Positions 54,705 through 63,952 of a DNA stretch of 64,000 bases are shown in pieces. The position numbers were made by a program, and so were the translations under genes. Within the stretch, counting starts at the first letter, position 1, and every line of letters starts with the position of its first letter. The DNA is from an uncultured Halomonas sp. (GTDB lineage: Bacteria; Pseudomonadota; Gammaproteobacteria; Pseudomonadales; Halomonadaceae): contig NZ_CANLTC010000004.1 in the NCBI RefSeq assembly GCF_947493865.1, positions 62,001 through 126,000 of the forward strand, in the 5' to 3' direction. The notes under the pieces were generated by a model. It saw nothing but the letters and a program-made list of their open reading frames with translations, was not told the DNA's origin and ran no database searches.

Positions 54705-55016
54705 ATGTATAAATTGGCTTTTTTCGTCCCTATCGACGTCGCCGAAGCCGTCAAAGAGGCAGTCTTCTCGAGTGGCGCCGGATGCATTGGCAATTATGAA
54801 GCCTGCTGCTTCCAGACGCGTGGCAGCGGGCAGTTTCGGCCCATCAAGGGTGCTGAACCCCATATCGGCAACGTAGACGAGCTGGAACATGTAGAGGAGC
54901 TCAAGGTGGAGCTTGTATGCAGCGACGCCCTGATAGCGGACGCCGTTGCCAAACTCAAGGCTGCCCATCCCTACGAGGAACCCGCCTATGACGTATGGAA
55001 GCTGGAGGATTTTTGA
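54705..55016 (+). CDS. YqfO/NIF3-like small protein
   Basis: 103 residues. YKLAFFVPIDVAEAVKEAVFSSGAGCIGNYEACCFQTRGSGQFRP and the C-terminal AAHPYEEPAYDVWKLEDF match the YqfO domain inserted in many NIF3 proteins, which resembles the CutA1/PII fold. As a stand-alone protein its role is unknown. It stands alone on the plus strand just after the palindromic element, with no evident partner. Confidence 0.88.
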   Translation: MYKLAFFVPIDVAEAVKEAVFSSGAGCIGNYEACCFQTRGSGQFRPIKGAEPHIGNVDELEHVEELKVELVCSDALIADAVAKLKAAHPYEEPAYDVWKLEDF

Positions 55017-55026
55017 CTCTACAAGA

Positions 55027-55060
55027 AAACCGCCTCCCTGAAATGATTCAAGGAGGCGGC
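55027..55060 (-). terminator. Terminator of the Nudix gene
   Basis: A 13-bp stem with one mismatch (55031-55043 with 55048-55060) is followed on the minus strand by TTTTCTTG. It is 29 bp beyond the stop at 55090 and also lies just after the convergent YqfO-like gene. Confidence 0.8.
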
Positions 55061-55089
55061 AATGCAACGGGGGCCCTATACTTGCCTGT

Positions 55090-55647
55090 TCAGGCACTGC
55101 CGAAGTAACGCTCGCGATCATCTCTACCTATATCACTGATGTGCAAAGGGAAAATACCTTCGTCACGATCGCCGAAATAGTGCTGCAGGGTGCGCTCGAT
55201 GGTGGGAAACGCCAGTTCGTCCCAGGGAATCTCGTGCTCCTCGAACATCGCCACCTCGAGACTTTCAGGGCCCGGGGCGAAATCGCTGGTCAGGTCGGCG
55301 CGAAAGATCATGTAAACCTGGTTGATATGCGGCAGGTTGATCAGCGTATAGAGATCATGGATCCTGACCTGGGCACAGGCTTCTTCCAAGGTCTCGCGTG
55401 CTGCGGCATCGAGGGTGGTTTCGGCATTTTCCATATACCCCGCGGGTAGCGTCCAGTACCCCTTGCGCGGGGAAATGGCCCGCCGGCACAACAATACACG
55501 GCCTTCGCGGATCGGCAGCGTACCGGCAACGATGCGCGGATTCTGGTAGTGAATGGCACCGCAGGCGTCACATAGATAGCGAGGCCTGTCATCGCCTTCG
55601 GGGATGGCGAAACGCACAGCGTGCCCGCAATGGCTGCAGAAGTTCAT
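55090..55647 (-). CDS. Nudix hydrolase with N-terminal zinc-ribbon
   Basis: 185 residues from ATG 55647, with GAGG 6 bp upstream; the frame continues open far beyond as antisense of the next gene. Four cysteines in MNFCSHCGHAV and YLCDACGAIHYQNP form a zinc ribbon. The Nudix box is GYMENAETTLDAAARETLEEA (G-x5-E-x7-RE-x-x-EE). This architecture is common in gammaproteobacteria and hydrolyses nucleoside diphosphate derivatives; the substrate is not fixed. It is divergent from another Nudix gene 70 bp away. Confidence 0.92.
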   Translation of the reverse strand: MNFCSHCGHAVRFAIPEGDDRPRYLCDACGAIHYQNPRIVAGTLPIREGRVLLCRRAISPRKGYWTLPAGYMENAETTLDAAARETLEEACAQVRIHDLYTLINLPHINQVYMIFRADLTSDFAPGPESLEVAMFEEHEIPWDELAFPTIERTLQHYFGDRDEGIFPLHISDIGRDDRERYFGSA

Positions 55648-55717
55648 GAATACCTCGCGCGTCGCTTGACGCTTTTCGGGGGGCTGAGTACAAGTAGTGA
55701 AACTCAATGGACGCTCC

Positions 55718-56359
55718 ATGTTAGAGAAACTCCACGAACGCCTGCAAGCACATACACCGCGCAAGCTGGGTCTGGCCCTGCCCCAGGCCGCCGTGCTCAT
55801 CCCCGTGGTCGATCGCCCGGAACCCACGTTACTTTTTACCCGACGCGCAACCCATTTAAAGCAGCATGGTGGCCAGGTCGCCTTTCCCGGCGGCAAGCGC
55901 GAACCCGATGACCCCGACCTGTTGACCACCGCCCTGCGTGAAGCCCAGGAAGAAATCGCCCTGGCGCCACGGCACGTCACACTGCTTGGTCGGCTGGGTG
56001 ACCTGGTTTCGCTGCATGGCATTCGCGTGACGCCCTTCGTCGGTCTGATCCCCCCGGATCTGCCGCTGCATCCTGAACTCGGCGAACTGGATGTCATTTT
56101 CGAAGCGCCGCTGGCGATGTTTCTCGAGGATCGTCGCAGCCACACCGATGTGATCAGTATTGGTCAACGATCGCTTTACGTGCCCAGCTACCAGGCCGGC
56201 GAGCATGTGATCTGGGGGCTTTCCGCGATGATGCTGGTGGAGCTGCTGGCCGTCGGCTTTGGCCAATCCATCAGCCTCGACCGTCCACCCCCCGACAGCC
56301 GCCTGAACTACCGGCTGGACGCCCGGCAACCGGTGTTTGGTGATGAGAGGGACGCCTGA
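55718..56359 (+). CDS. CoA pyrophosphatase-type Nudix hydrolase
   Basis: 213 residues from ATG 55718; an in-frame GTG at 55697 is also possible. AVLIPVVDRPEPTLLFTRRATHLKQHGGQVAFPGGKREPDD holds the UPF0035 Nudix signature typical of NudL/YeaB CoA pyrophosphatases, followed by ALREAQEEIAL. It would split CoA into 4'-phosphopantetheine and ADP. It touches the downstream oxygenase gene (stop 56359, start 56361). Confidence 0.9.
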   Translation: MLEKLHERLQAHTPRKLGLALPQAAVLIPVVDRPEPTLLFTRRATHLKQHGGQVAFPGGKREPDDPDLLTTALREAQEEIALAPRHVTLLGRLGDLVSLHGIRVTPFVGLIPPDLPLHPELGELDVIFEAPLAMFLEDRRSHTDVISIGQRSLYVPSYQAGEHVIWGLSAMMLVELLAVGFGQSISLDRPPPDSRLNYRLDARQPVFGDERDA

Positions 56360-56360
56360 C

Positions 56361-57029
56361 ATGACACTCCGGACTCCCGACACGCCCAGAACGCTGGATG
56401 ACCACGCACTGGCCCGCCTGGTCGATGACCTCGTCGATCGAGGCTGGTTCGTCGGCGAACACTTCATCGATGCCGTGCTGTGCCAGGCACTGCGACACGA
56501 ACTAGAGGGACTGGTAGCCACCGAGGGGTTGACCGAAGGAGGCATCGGGCGCGGCGGCCAGCACCGATTACGACGCGACATCCGCGGCGACGCCATTCAC
56601 TGGCTGGACCGGGAAAGCCAGGCCCAGCGCCACTACCTGGCACTGATGGCCGATCTACAACAGCAGATCAACCGGGCGCTCTTTCTGGGGTTGTTCGAGT
56701 TCGAGGCGCACTTCGCCCATTACCCGCCGGGCGCCTTCTACAAGACCCACCTCGATAGCTTCCGGGGCCGGGCCAATCGCATCGTCTCCACGGTGCTCTA
56801 CCTCAACCCTGACTGGCCGGTGGACGGTGGCGGGGAAATGGCCATCTACGCAAGTGACGACGAACGGCGCGAACTGGCCCGGGTGTTGCCCGAGGCCGGG
56901 ACCTTCGTCTGTTTTCTCTCCGATCGGGTACCCCATGCAGTGCTGCCTACCCACCATCCCCGGGCCAGCATCGCCGGCTGGTTTCGGCGCAACGCCTCTA
57001 TGGAGGGTCTGGTCGATCCGGCGCACTGA
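56361..57029 (+). CDS. 2-oxoglutarate-Fe(II) oxygenase family protein
   Basis: 222 residues from ATG 56361, one base after the Nudix stop; the frame itself opens at 56337. The iron triad is seen as HLDSFRGRANRI (His and Asp) and VPHAVLPTHHPR (His), with a later Arg for 2-oxoglutarate in PRASIAGWFRR. GGGEMAIY precedes the last His. It resembles SM-20/prolyl-4-hydroxylase-type enzymes acting on proteins, but no substrate is known. Confidence 0.88.
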   Translation: MTLRTPDTPRTLDDHALARLVDDLVDRGWFVGEHFIDAVLCQALRHELEGLVATEGLTEGGIGRGGQHRLRRDIRGDAIHWLDRESQAQRHYLALMADLQQQINRALFLGLFEFEAHFAHYPPGAFYKTHLDSFRGRANRIVSTVLYLNPDWPVDGGGEMAIYASDDERRELARVLPEAGTFVCFLSDRVPHAVLPTHHPRASIAGWFRRNASMEGLVDPAH

Positions 57030-57066
57030 CGTCCAGAGGCGCCTTATGCTCTCTCGCGGGACTCAC

Positions 57067-60000
57067 TCAGACCGACGTGACATTGAGGTACTCCCAACGC
57101 ACCTCGAAGGAGGCCAGCGCCTTGTAGTCGTTCGAGGTCACCCCGACTGCGGTCGCTGCCCCCGGATCGGTCAGGTTCGCCAGTACCGCCGCAGGCAACG
57201 GCTTCGCACTGGCAGTGACGAAGCCTGGAGTCGCGGTGGCACGCAGGCCGCCGATGGCGGCATCGCTGCTATCGAGCAGGGTCACTTCGGGGGTGACGGT
57301 ACCCGCCCCCTTGTCGATCATCATCGCCATTTCGATCGTGGCTACATCATCCAGACCTAGACCGGCACCGGAAAGCAGGGAACCAAGCGAATAGAGCGTA
57401 TCGACCCCTGCTCCGCTCGGATTCGACCAAATCTGTACGCTATTGCCTTTGTTACCGCCGAACACCAACTTGACCAGCTCGTTCTTGCCTTGGGTCCCCA
57501 AGCCGAAGAGGATGCCCTGCTGGGCATAGTTGGGAACGGTACCCGGCGGTAGCCCCTGGACAGCCAGCGCCGCAGGGAAAGGATTGGGAAAGCGCGTGGC
57601 AATGCGGATCGCGTTCAATGCCGAATCGCTGAGATCCGCGTACTTGATGAAATCGTTGGCGCTCTGACCATTGAAAATATCGCCATCCGAGGTATTGATT
57701 ACCAGTTGGCCGCCGCTGATCGACGTGGCTTTCGTGGCATCGAGGATTCCACCCAGGACATCGTCGAAACCGCCCTCGACCAGTGGTTCCCCGGCGGTTG
57801 CGAAGTTCAGAGAAAAAAGCCCACTGGTCGGCGCGGCGAGGCTGAACGAGGTCTCGAACGCCGTCACGCCGTTGCCAGAGCTGTCCAGGTAGCTGCCGGC
57901 GGCAACACCGATCGTGAAGGTACCGCTGGGCCAGGCGTTGGTGGCTGCCGGAGGGGTCAGTTGATAAGTGATGATGACGGTCTTGCCGCCATTGCTGACG
58001 ACTACCGCATCACCTCCCGGTGCCAGGGTCGCCGACGCCGGATCGATGCCGGTGAAGATCAGCTCGTCACCCGTGATAGAAGCCGGGTCGATACCCACGT
58101 TGTCCGTTATCACGACCGTGGCCTGTATGGGACTATCGTTATCCGATGGGTTTTCCACCGTGATCGATTCGACCACCGGCGCCTGGGTGTCCGGTGGCGG
58201 GCCGATCTCGACGACCTCGATGGCATTGATCTTGGGATTTTCATCGATGTGGTTGAAGGCCAGGGTCAGGGTGCCATCGCTTGCGACCAGCGTATGACTG
58301 CGCGATAGCCCTACACCGAGCAGTTCCTGCTGGCTGGCGTCAGGCCCTAGCAAGTCGCTGGCTTCCTGAAGCGGGTTGATGCCGGCGAATGCAGGGGGCA
58401 CTGCACCTTCGATTTCCACGTCGAAGAGCCGATCGCCGCTGTAGCCGAAGATGCCGCTCCAGTTCTCGGTGTAATAGAGCGTGACGCGATAGGTCTTGCC
58501 TGCCGTCACCGGGAAGCCGTATTCGAGCCTGGGGGCCGCCGCGTTGCCGTCGTAGCGCTCACTGGCAAATAGCTGCCAGGGCACCGGCGCGCCACCGAGA
58601 GGGGTCAGATCGATTTCGTTTTCCTGATTGGTCGCACTGCCGCTGAAGGTATTGGCGGTATTGCCGAATAGATACGGAAAGCCCGGATCTGTGTCGCCTA
58701 GCCAATCCATCCCGCCATCGGGGGCGGTGATCGTACCGCCCCCGGCATTGACCCGGTAGACCACGGTTTCGACAGCGCCGGGATCGCCCGAGGCCTCGAT
58801 CTCGAGAAAATGAAAGTCGACGGCAGAAAGGCCGTCCGCGCTCGCCGCATCCGCTGGCGTGGTTTCAGCAAGAAAGCCGAAGGCCGCTCCGGAAGGCAGC
58901 GTGGTACCGCCATCGCTGATGGTATGCGCGCCGTTCAGCACGTCCTGCAGAACGCCGATGGGCAGGCTATAGCCCCCCAAATCGAGTTCGACAAAACTGA
59001 CAGCATTACTCAACTTGTAGGCGGCCTTGACCGCGAAGTTTGTGGCGATGTCGATTTGAAGCCGCAGATCCAGGGTCGTCACTGCGGCATCCGTCAGTCC
59101 GGGCACGGCCACCTGAACCAGCGGCGTGTAATTGGCATCTCCGATCTCGACGCCCACCTCGAACCCGGCACTCGTCGAGCCGCCATCCGGTACGGCGCCG
59201 AACACCAAACGCAGGAAGTTGAATTGAGTGCCGTCGCCGAACATGAGACCAGTGAGCTGGCCCGCCTTGATGCCGCCGACCACAGAGGGAATCCAGTTCT
59301 TGACCCGCGTAATCGCTACCAGCGTCTGCACGCTGGGCCCGGGGCGAACACCCACATGCATGGCATCTCGCGCGGTGTTGGCGCTGCCCACCACGGTGCC
59401 GCCGGCGACCTTCTTGATCTGGAAGATCGGCGCATTGCCACCGGGAATCACGTTGCCGCCCAGATCGAAGAGACCGTTGCGCTGCTGAGCCGGGGCGAAG
59501 CCTTCATCGGCGGTTCTGGCATCCTGGTTCGGGGTGACGCCATCCAACGCCGCGCCCATCAGGCCGGTGTCGAGGATCGTGCCCGGATAGGGACTCTGGG
59601 TAGGATTGAAGTCGAGCAGAATTCGGCCGCCGGGCTCGATCAGGAAGCCATTTTCGGCACTGAACTCGAAGGGGTCGTTGAGATGATCGATGCCATCCAG
59701 GTCTTGATCCGTGGGGTCCGTCGCCTCGCTGCCCGCCAGGGGCACTGTACCGTTGTTGGGCTGGTATATCTCGATGAAGGGGCCGTTCTGCTTGAAGATT
59801 GCCGCCCATACCGAGCCCTGGAAGGCCGTTTGACCACCGAAGGCGCTGATATCGTCGCCGATGGAAGCCAATCCCAGCGGTGCGCCACCGGCGGAAAGCG
59901 TGGTGCGATCCGCCGCCTGGGTCTGGCCGCTGGTGCCGGTGGTGGTCTGAACGATGCCGTTGGTGTCGCGACCGATCACGATCAGCGTGCCCTGATTGAG

Positions 60001-61734
60001 ACTGGCGGCGAACAGCGCTCCGGACATCTTCACGCCGCTACCGGGATCGTCGAGCAGGGTCGAGGTGTATTCCGCCAGGCCATTGATGGAACCTTTTCCA
60101 GCATCCACCGCGCCATCGGTGTAGCCGCCCTCGAGGTAATTGCCCTCGACGGGTACCAAATCACCCACCACCTCGGCAATATCCGCCGGCAGACCGCTCT
60201 GGCCGAGCACGGTCTCCCCCGCCGGTGGCCCGCCGCCCACCGGAAAGGCGCCGCCGGCCAGGGTGATGTAGTAGAGTTCACCTGGCGTGACGCCGATCAC
60301 ACGGCCGGTCAAATCACCCGCCGCCAAAGCAGGATAGTCCGACTCGACATCCGTCAGGAAAGCGATCACCGCATCGTAATCGCTGCTGCCAGGGCCACCC
60401 TCCTCGACATCGGAGAGCAGCAGGAAGGCATCCTCAACCCCATTCTTTGGGGTGTAGAGAATGCCCGAGCGGGCGCCGCTGGCCCGCGTCGGATTGGGGT
60501 GCCCGCCATAGACCAGGGTCAGGAGCTGGCTGGTCTGCGGATCCTGCCATTGATAGGTCGTCACGCCGCCCTGCCCCGTGGAAAGCGTGCGTCCGGCAAG
60601 ATCGTCGGAGCGGGTGATCTCGTGCAGGTGGTCGAAGTTTCTCGGGTCCCAGCTTTCCAGATTGATGGTATCGCCGCTGTTGCCATCGCCGTTGTTGAGG
60701 TTGGTGGCGATATAGCCTGGCGGTAATGGGTTGTCCAGGTTGCCGCCATCGTCGCCGGGCTCGCCGATGGGCCGACCTCCCCAGCTGTTGTTGGCACCGT
60801 TGTCGTAGGTCCAGACACGACCGTCTTCGGTCACCTCGACGTCATAGGCGTTGCGGTAGCCCGTTGAATACATGCGCACCGGGCCATTGGCGATGAGCTT
60901 GCCTCCATTCAGGGCATCATTGCCGCCAAAGGGGTCGCCGGCATCCGATGTGCCGGCTCGTGTCGGGTCGTTCAAGGTAGGAATATCGTAGACATACTGA
61001 CGCCCGGAGTTGGCATCGGCTTGTACTGGCAACGTCTTGATCTGATCCAGATCGATCTCGAGAATCGCGCCGCTATAGGCGGTTTCCTGCTGGCCGGCAA
61101 AGTTGTTGGATGGCGCACCGGCGTTGGTGTTGCCGCCGTTGGCGACAAGCAGGCGCTCACCGAGCAAGCTGCCAGTGCCGTCCAGGGTCTGGATGATCTC
61201 GAGCCCGTTGAGGGAGTGATTCTCTTCGGAGCGAGCCAACCCGCGTACCAGGTCGATCGCCTCCCAGCCGGTGGCGGTCTGGTCGATGCGAGTGATGATA
61301 CCGGAGTTGGTGTCCAGGCCCAGGTCGCTGCCGTCCGAACTGCCCCCTTCGCGGCTGTCGCTTGAGGTCAGATAGACGCTGACCGCGGGCTTGCCATCGA
61401 ACACCACCGGCTGGCCGGCATCATCGAACTGGCGTACCGCTGCAACACCGGTGACCTGACGCTGGTTACCGGTGGCGGGGGTGCCGTCATCGTTGAAGTT
61501 GGGAATGTTCTTGACCTGATCGAGGGTCTCGGCAGCGGTGACGTAGAAGACGCTGGCGGTATCGGCATCACCTGGCGTCGGATCACCGAAGGCCACCGTC
61601 AGTACCTTGAGGCTACCGGTGCGCTCCGTGACATAGAGACGACCATCCGGCCCCCAGTCCAGCGCCGTGGGCTGGGTCAGCGTCACGAGTCCGTTGAGAT
61701 CGAGACTGCTGCTGGCAAAATTATTCGTGACCAT
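57067..61734 (-). CDS. Giant multidomain malectin-containing extracellular protein
   Basis: 1555 residues, Gly/Asp/Thr-rich and almost free of Cys and Lys clusters. Residues about 1-500 look like a beta-propeller (PTALDWGPDGRLYVTERTG, DVEVTEDGRVWTYDNGANN), as in sorbosone-dehydrogenase/PQQ-type repeats. A jelly-roll-like region lies at about 760-975, a malectin domain at about 988-1175 (YRVNAGGGTITAPDGG, YYTENWSGIFGYSGDRLFDVEIEG), an Ig-like Asp-rich domain at about 1180-1310 and a second jelly-roll-like domain to the end. There is no Sec signal, so type I secretion is plausible although no clear RTX repeats are seen. It may bind or process carbohydrate; activity unknown. Confidence 0.82.
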   Translation of the reverse strand: MVTNNFASSSLDLNGLVTLTQPTALDWGPDGRLYVTERTGSLKVLTVAFGDPTPGDADTASVFYVTAAETLDQVKNIPNFNDDGTPATGNQRQVTGVAAVRQFDDAGQPVVFDGKPAVSVYLTSSDSREGGSSDGSDLGLDTNSGIITRIDQTATGWEAIDLVRGLARSEENHSLNGLEIIQTLDGTGSLLGERLLVANGGNTNAGAPSNNFAGQQETAYSGAILEIDLDQIKTLPVQADANSGRQYVYDIPTLNDPTRAGTSDAGDPFGGNDALNGGKLIANGPVRMYSTGYRNAYDVEVTEDGRVWTYDNGANNSWGGRPIGEPGDDGGNLDNPLPPGYIATNLNNGDGNSGDTINLESWDPRNFDHLHEITRSDDLAGRTLSTGQGGVTTYQWQDPQTSQLLTLVYGGHPNPTRASGARSGILYTPKNGVEDAFLLLSDVEEGGPGSSDYDAVIAFLTDVESDYPALAAGDLTGRVIGVTPGELYYITLAGGAFPVGGGPPAGETVLGQSGLPADIAEVVGDLVPVEGNYLEGGYTDGAVDAGKGSINGLAEYTSTLLDDPGSGVKMSGALFAASLNQGTLIVIGRDTNGIVQTTTGTSGQTQAADRTTLSAGGAPLGLASIGDDISAFGGQTAFQGSVWAAIFKQNGPFIEIYQPNNGTVPLAGSEATDPTDQDLDGIDHLNDPFEFSAENGFLIEPGGRILLDFNPTQSPYPGTILDTGLMGAALDGVTPNQDARTADEGFAPAQQRNGLFDLGGNVIPGGNAPIFQIKKVAGGTVVGSANTARDAMHVGVRPGPSVQTLVAITRVKNWIPSVVGGIKAGQLTGLMFGDGTQFNFLRLVFGAVPDGGSTSAGFEVGVEIGDANYTPLVQVAVPGLTDAAVTTLDLRLQIDIATNFAVKAAYKLSNAVSFVELDLGGYSLPIGVLQDVLNGAHTISDGGTTLPSGAAFGFLAETTPADAASADGLSAVDFHFLEIEASGDPGAVETVVYRVNAGGGTITAPDGGMDWLGDTDPGFPYLFGNTANTFSGSATNQENEIDLTPLGGAPVPWQLFASERYDGNAAAPRLEYGFPVTAGKTYRVTLYYTENWSGIFGYSGDRLFDVEIEGAVPPAFAGINPLQEASDLLGPDASQQELLGVGLSRSHTLVASDGTLTLAFNHIDENPKINAIEVVEIGPPPDTQAPVVESITVENPSDNDSPIQATVVITDNVGIDPASITGDELIFTGIDPASATLAPGGDAVVVSNGGKTVIITYQLTPPAATNAWPSGTFTIGVAAGSYLDSSGNGVTAFETSFSLAAPTSGLFSLNFATAGEPLVEGGFDDVLGGILDATKATSISGGQLVINTSDGDIFNGQSANDFIKYADLSDSALNAIRIATRFPNPFPAALAVQGLPPGTVPNYAQQGILFGLGTQGKNELVKLVFGGNKGNSVQIWSNPSGAGVDTLYSLGSLLSGAGLGLDDVATIEMAMMIDKGAGTVTPEVTLLDSSDAAIGGLRATATPGFVTASAKPLPAAVLANLTDPGAATAVGVTSNDYKALASFEVRWEYLNVTSV

Positions 61735-61892
61735 GCTCTTCCCCGACAGGGCAGCGAGGTTGATAACCTCGGTTAACTAGAGCCTAGTCGCCTTACAGCA
61801 ACTCACAAGCAAAAACATTACAATAACGTCGCAAAAGTGCCTCTGCCTTACCTCGTGAACCTCGACGCTTGCAAAGAGGCCTTCCAAACGGT

Positions 61893-62507
61893 CTACCCGC
61901 CCAGGGTCTGGTCCTGATGCTTGAACCAGGCCAGGGCCTGATCGAGATGTCCGGGCTTGAAGTCCGGCCAGTAGTCGTCGACGACGAAGAAATCTGCATA
62001 CACGGATTGCACCGGCAGGAAGCCGCTGAGCCGCCGACCGCCTCCCCAGCGCACGATCAAATCCAGCTGGGATACGTCCCGGGACCGAATCTCTCCTTCC
62101 TTGAGTCCGTCCAGATCCCACTCCCAATGGTAGTTCGCCAGAAAATTCACCTTGATGCCCTCGCCCTGGCGAGTCTGGAACTTGCGCAGTTCATCCGGCA
62201 ACTGCTTGGAGCCATATTTCCCCACCACCAGCAAGGCCGCGCCGCGCCGGGCGATCTCTAGCGCGAACTCCACGCAGGCAGAACGAAAGGCCTGGATCTG
62301 GGGCGACGCTCTCTTGGTGTTGTCCTGGGTGAACCCATACACGGAGACTTCGGGAATACCCAGTTTCTTGCACTGCTCGAACAGCGCAAGGCCGGGCTCG
62401 ATGCCGAATCGATACCCTTCCTCCTTGGAAAGCCCCCGCTGAACGGCCCAGCGTCGATTGCCGTCCGGGATGAAACCTACATGATTGGGCAGAGCACGTT
62501 TTGCCAT
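61893..62507 (-). CDS. Undecaprenyl diphosphate synthase family protein, short paralogue
   Basis: 204 residues from ATG 62507, with GAGAAGA upstream; frame open to 62555. NHVGFIPDGNRRWAVQRG holds the catalytic Asp and phosphate-binding Arg of cis-prenyltransferases; VSVYGFTQDN matches the usual VTLYAFSxEN, and VRWGGGRRLSGFLPVQSVYADFFVVDDYWPDF is the C-terminal allylic-substrate and dimer motif. The protein is shorter than normal UppS (about 240-250). A housekeeping uppS next to cdsA/dxr is expected elsewhere, so this is likely a paralogue of unknown chain length. Confidence 0.88.
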   Translation of the reverse strand: MAKRALPNHVGFIPDGNRRWAVQRGLSKEEGYRFGIEPGLALFEQCKKLGIPEVSVYGFTQDNTKRASPQIQAFRSACVEFALEIARRGAALLVVGKYGSKQLPDELRKFQTRQGEGIKVNFLANYHWEWDLDGLKEGEIRSRDVSQLDLIVRWGGGRRLSGFLPVQSVYADFFVVDDYWPDFKPGHLDQALAWFKHQDQTLGG

Positions 62508-62668
62508 TCTTCTCAATCCATTGAAGTGTCGTATTGCACAAGCGCCGTTTATCAAGCTCCCGATAAGAGTCTGACCTTGCGAAGCAGGGAATACAGCTGG
62601 TTATTGTCTGTCCTGCAGTATGATTGTCCGCCGACACGCGGCGCAAGTGTTGAACCTTCACCTCGGAG

Positions 62669-63952
62669 TCAAGCCTGGCTCGACCAAAGCCTTTCGTACT
62701 GGGACGGCCTGAAAACTAGCGTCAGCATCATCATGGCGAAAGCACCCAAGGCCAGCATTATCCAGACCGCAACAAAATCGCCGGTGGCTTCGCGCAGGGC
62801 GCCATTTACCCAGGGTGACATCGCATTGATCATGAAACCGATCCCCTGCATGAAGGCAGCAAGCTGCCCTGCAACGTGCGGTTCGGGATGATGATCCAAG
62901 GCCAATATCAAGCCCAGCCCAAAGCAGGCACCCAGTCCGAAACCGGCAAGGGCGACCCAGATCAACGCCCCGGGGCCCGGCAGCAGGATCAACCCCAGAT
63001 AACCGATCAACTGCGCCAGCAGGCTAACGCCCAACAACACACGGCGATCCATGCCGCGCTGGCGTTGAGCAAGCGTTGGCATCGTCAATGCCGCTGCCAC
63101 CTGGAATATCGTCATCCAGGCCAATAGTAAGCCACTGTTGGATGTGTTCCATCCCAACTGCTGGTAATAGGCGGGGAGCCAGGCAATCACGCTGGAATAC
63201 CCCGCATTGATGATGCCGAAATAGAGCGCCAGCACCCAGGCGCGTGGAAAACGCCAGAGCCGGTTGGCGGGTACAGGGGAGCGACTGCCGCGCGGCTGAG
63301 CCACTTTCCACAGCCAGCCTGTCAGGGCAATCAATGCAGGAATGAACCAGAGCCCTACTCCCAGGGGCCAGGAATCCGTCTGCGCCGTGATACGCGGGCT
63401 GAGCCAGGCCGCCAGGCCGCCTCCGCTCATCAACGCCGCGGAATAGATACCCATGGCCAATGGAACACGCCTGGGGAAATCGCGCTTGATGCGACCCGGC
63501 AGCAGAGTCTGAATGATGGCGATACCCACGCCGCCTATCAGTGCCGTCGCCAGCAAGGTTGTCGCACCAGGGTCGATGATACGAAGCAGGCACCCGAACA
63601 GAATGAGCATCAGCCCAAGCGATACGCCTCGCCCTTCTCCAAGCCGGGCGGCCAGTCTGGCGCTCATCAAGGCCACCAATCCCATGCACATAAAGGGCAG
63701 CGTGGTGAGCAAGCCAATCGCCTGGAAGCTCATGCCGGTATCGGCTCTTATGGCCCCTTGCAACGGGCTGATGGCGGCAATCAGCGGCCGCAGATTGAGC
63801 CCCAGCATTACCAGCAGCGCCAGGCCGCCCACCAGACCAAAGGACGCTGATGCCCCATCCTCCTTAGCCCGATCCTGGCGAATCATGTAACGCTCTTGCC
63901 CTGACAGCTTTTCACTGCCGACTGGACGTGGATTCTCCTGCAACGCCTGCAT
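62669..63952 (-). CDS. CynX/NimT-family MFS transporter
   Basis: 427 residues as drawn from ATG 63952, with a likely alternative ATG at 63886. Twelve membrane segments begin near residue 40, with MLGLNLRPLIAAISPLQGAI, the CynX family hallmark, and SARLAARLGEGRGVSLGL between helices 2 and 3. The family transports cyanate, 2-nitroimidazole or unknown organic anions. Reading backwards from 63952 the same frame has no stop up to the window edge (an F-P-K-D-L-A-R-L-L-Q-R-like stretch), so a longer N-terminus cannot be excluded. Confidence 0.85.
   Translation of the reverse strand: MQALQENPRPVGSEKLSGQERYMIRQDRAKEDGASASFGLVGGLALLVMLGLNLRPLIAAISPLQGAIRADTGMSFQAIGLLTTLPFMCMGLVALMSARLAARLGEGRGVSLGLMLILFGCLLRIIDPGATTLLATALIGGVGIAIIQTLLPGRIKRDFPRRVPLAMGIYSAALMSGGGLAAWLSPRITAQTDSWPLGVGLWFIPALIALTGWLWKVAQPRGSRSPVPANRLWRFPRAWVLALYFGIINAGYSSVIAWLPAYYQQLGWNTSNSGLLLAWMTIFQVAAALTMPTLAQRQRGMDRRVLLGVSLLAQLIGYLGLILLPGPGALIWVALAGFGLGACFGLGLILALDHHPEPHVAGQLAAFMQGIGFMINAMSPWVNGALREATGDFVAVWIMLALGAFAMMMLTLVFRPSQYERLWSSQA

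Noticed and set aside
55648..56145. N-terminal extension of the minus-strand Nudix gene
   Set aside because: The extension is antisense to the CoA-pyrophosphatase gene, and conserved sequence begins at the ATG at 55647.
58810..60726. 638-codon plus-strand frame opposite the giant malectin protein
   Set aside because: It is antisense to a clearly coding gene, has no recognisable domain, and arises from the GC-rich codon pattern.
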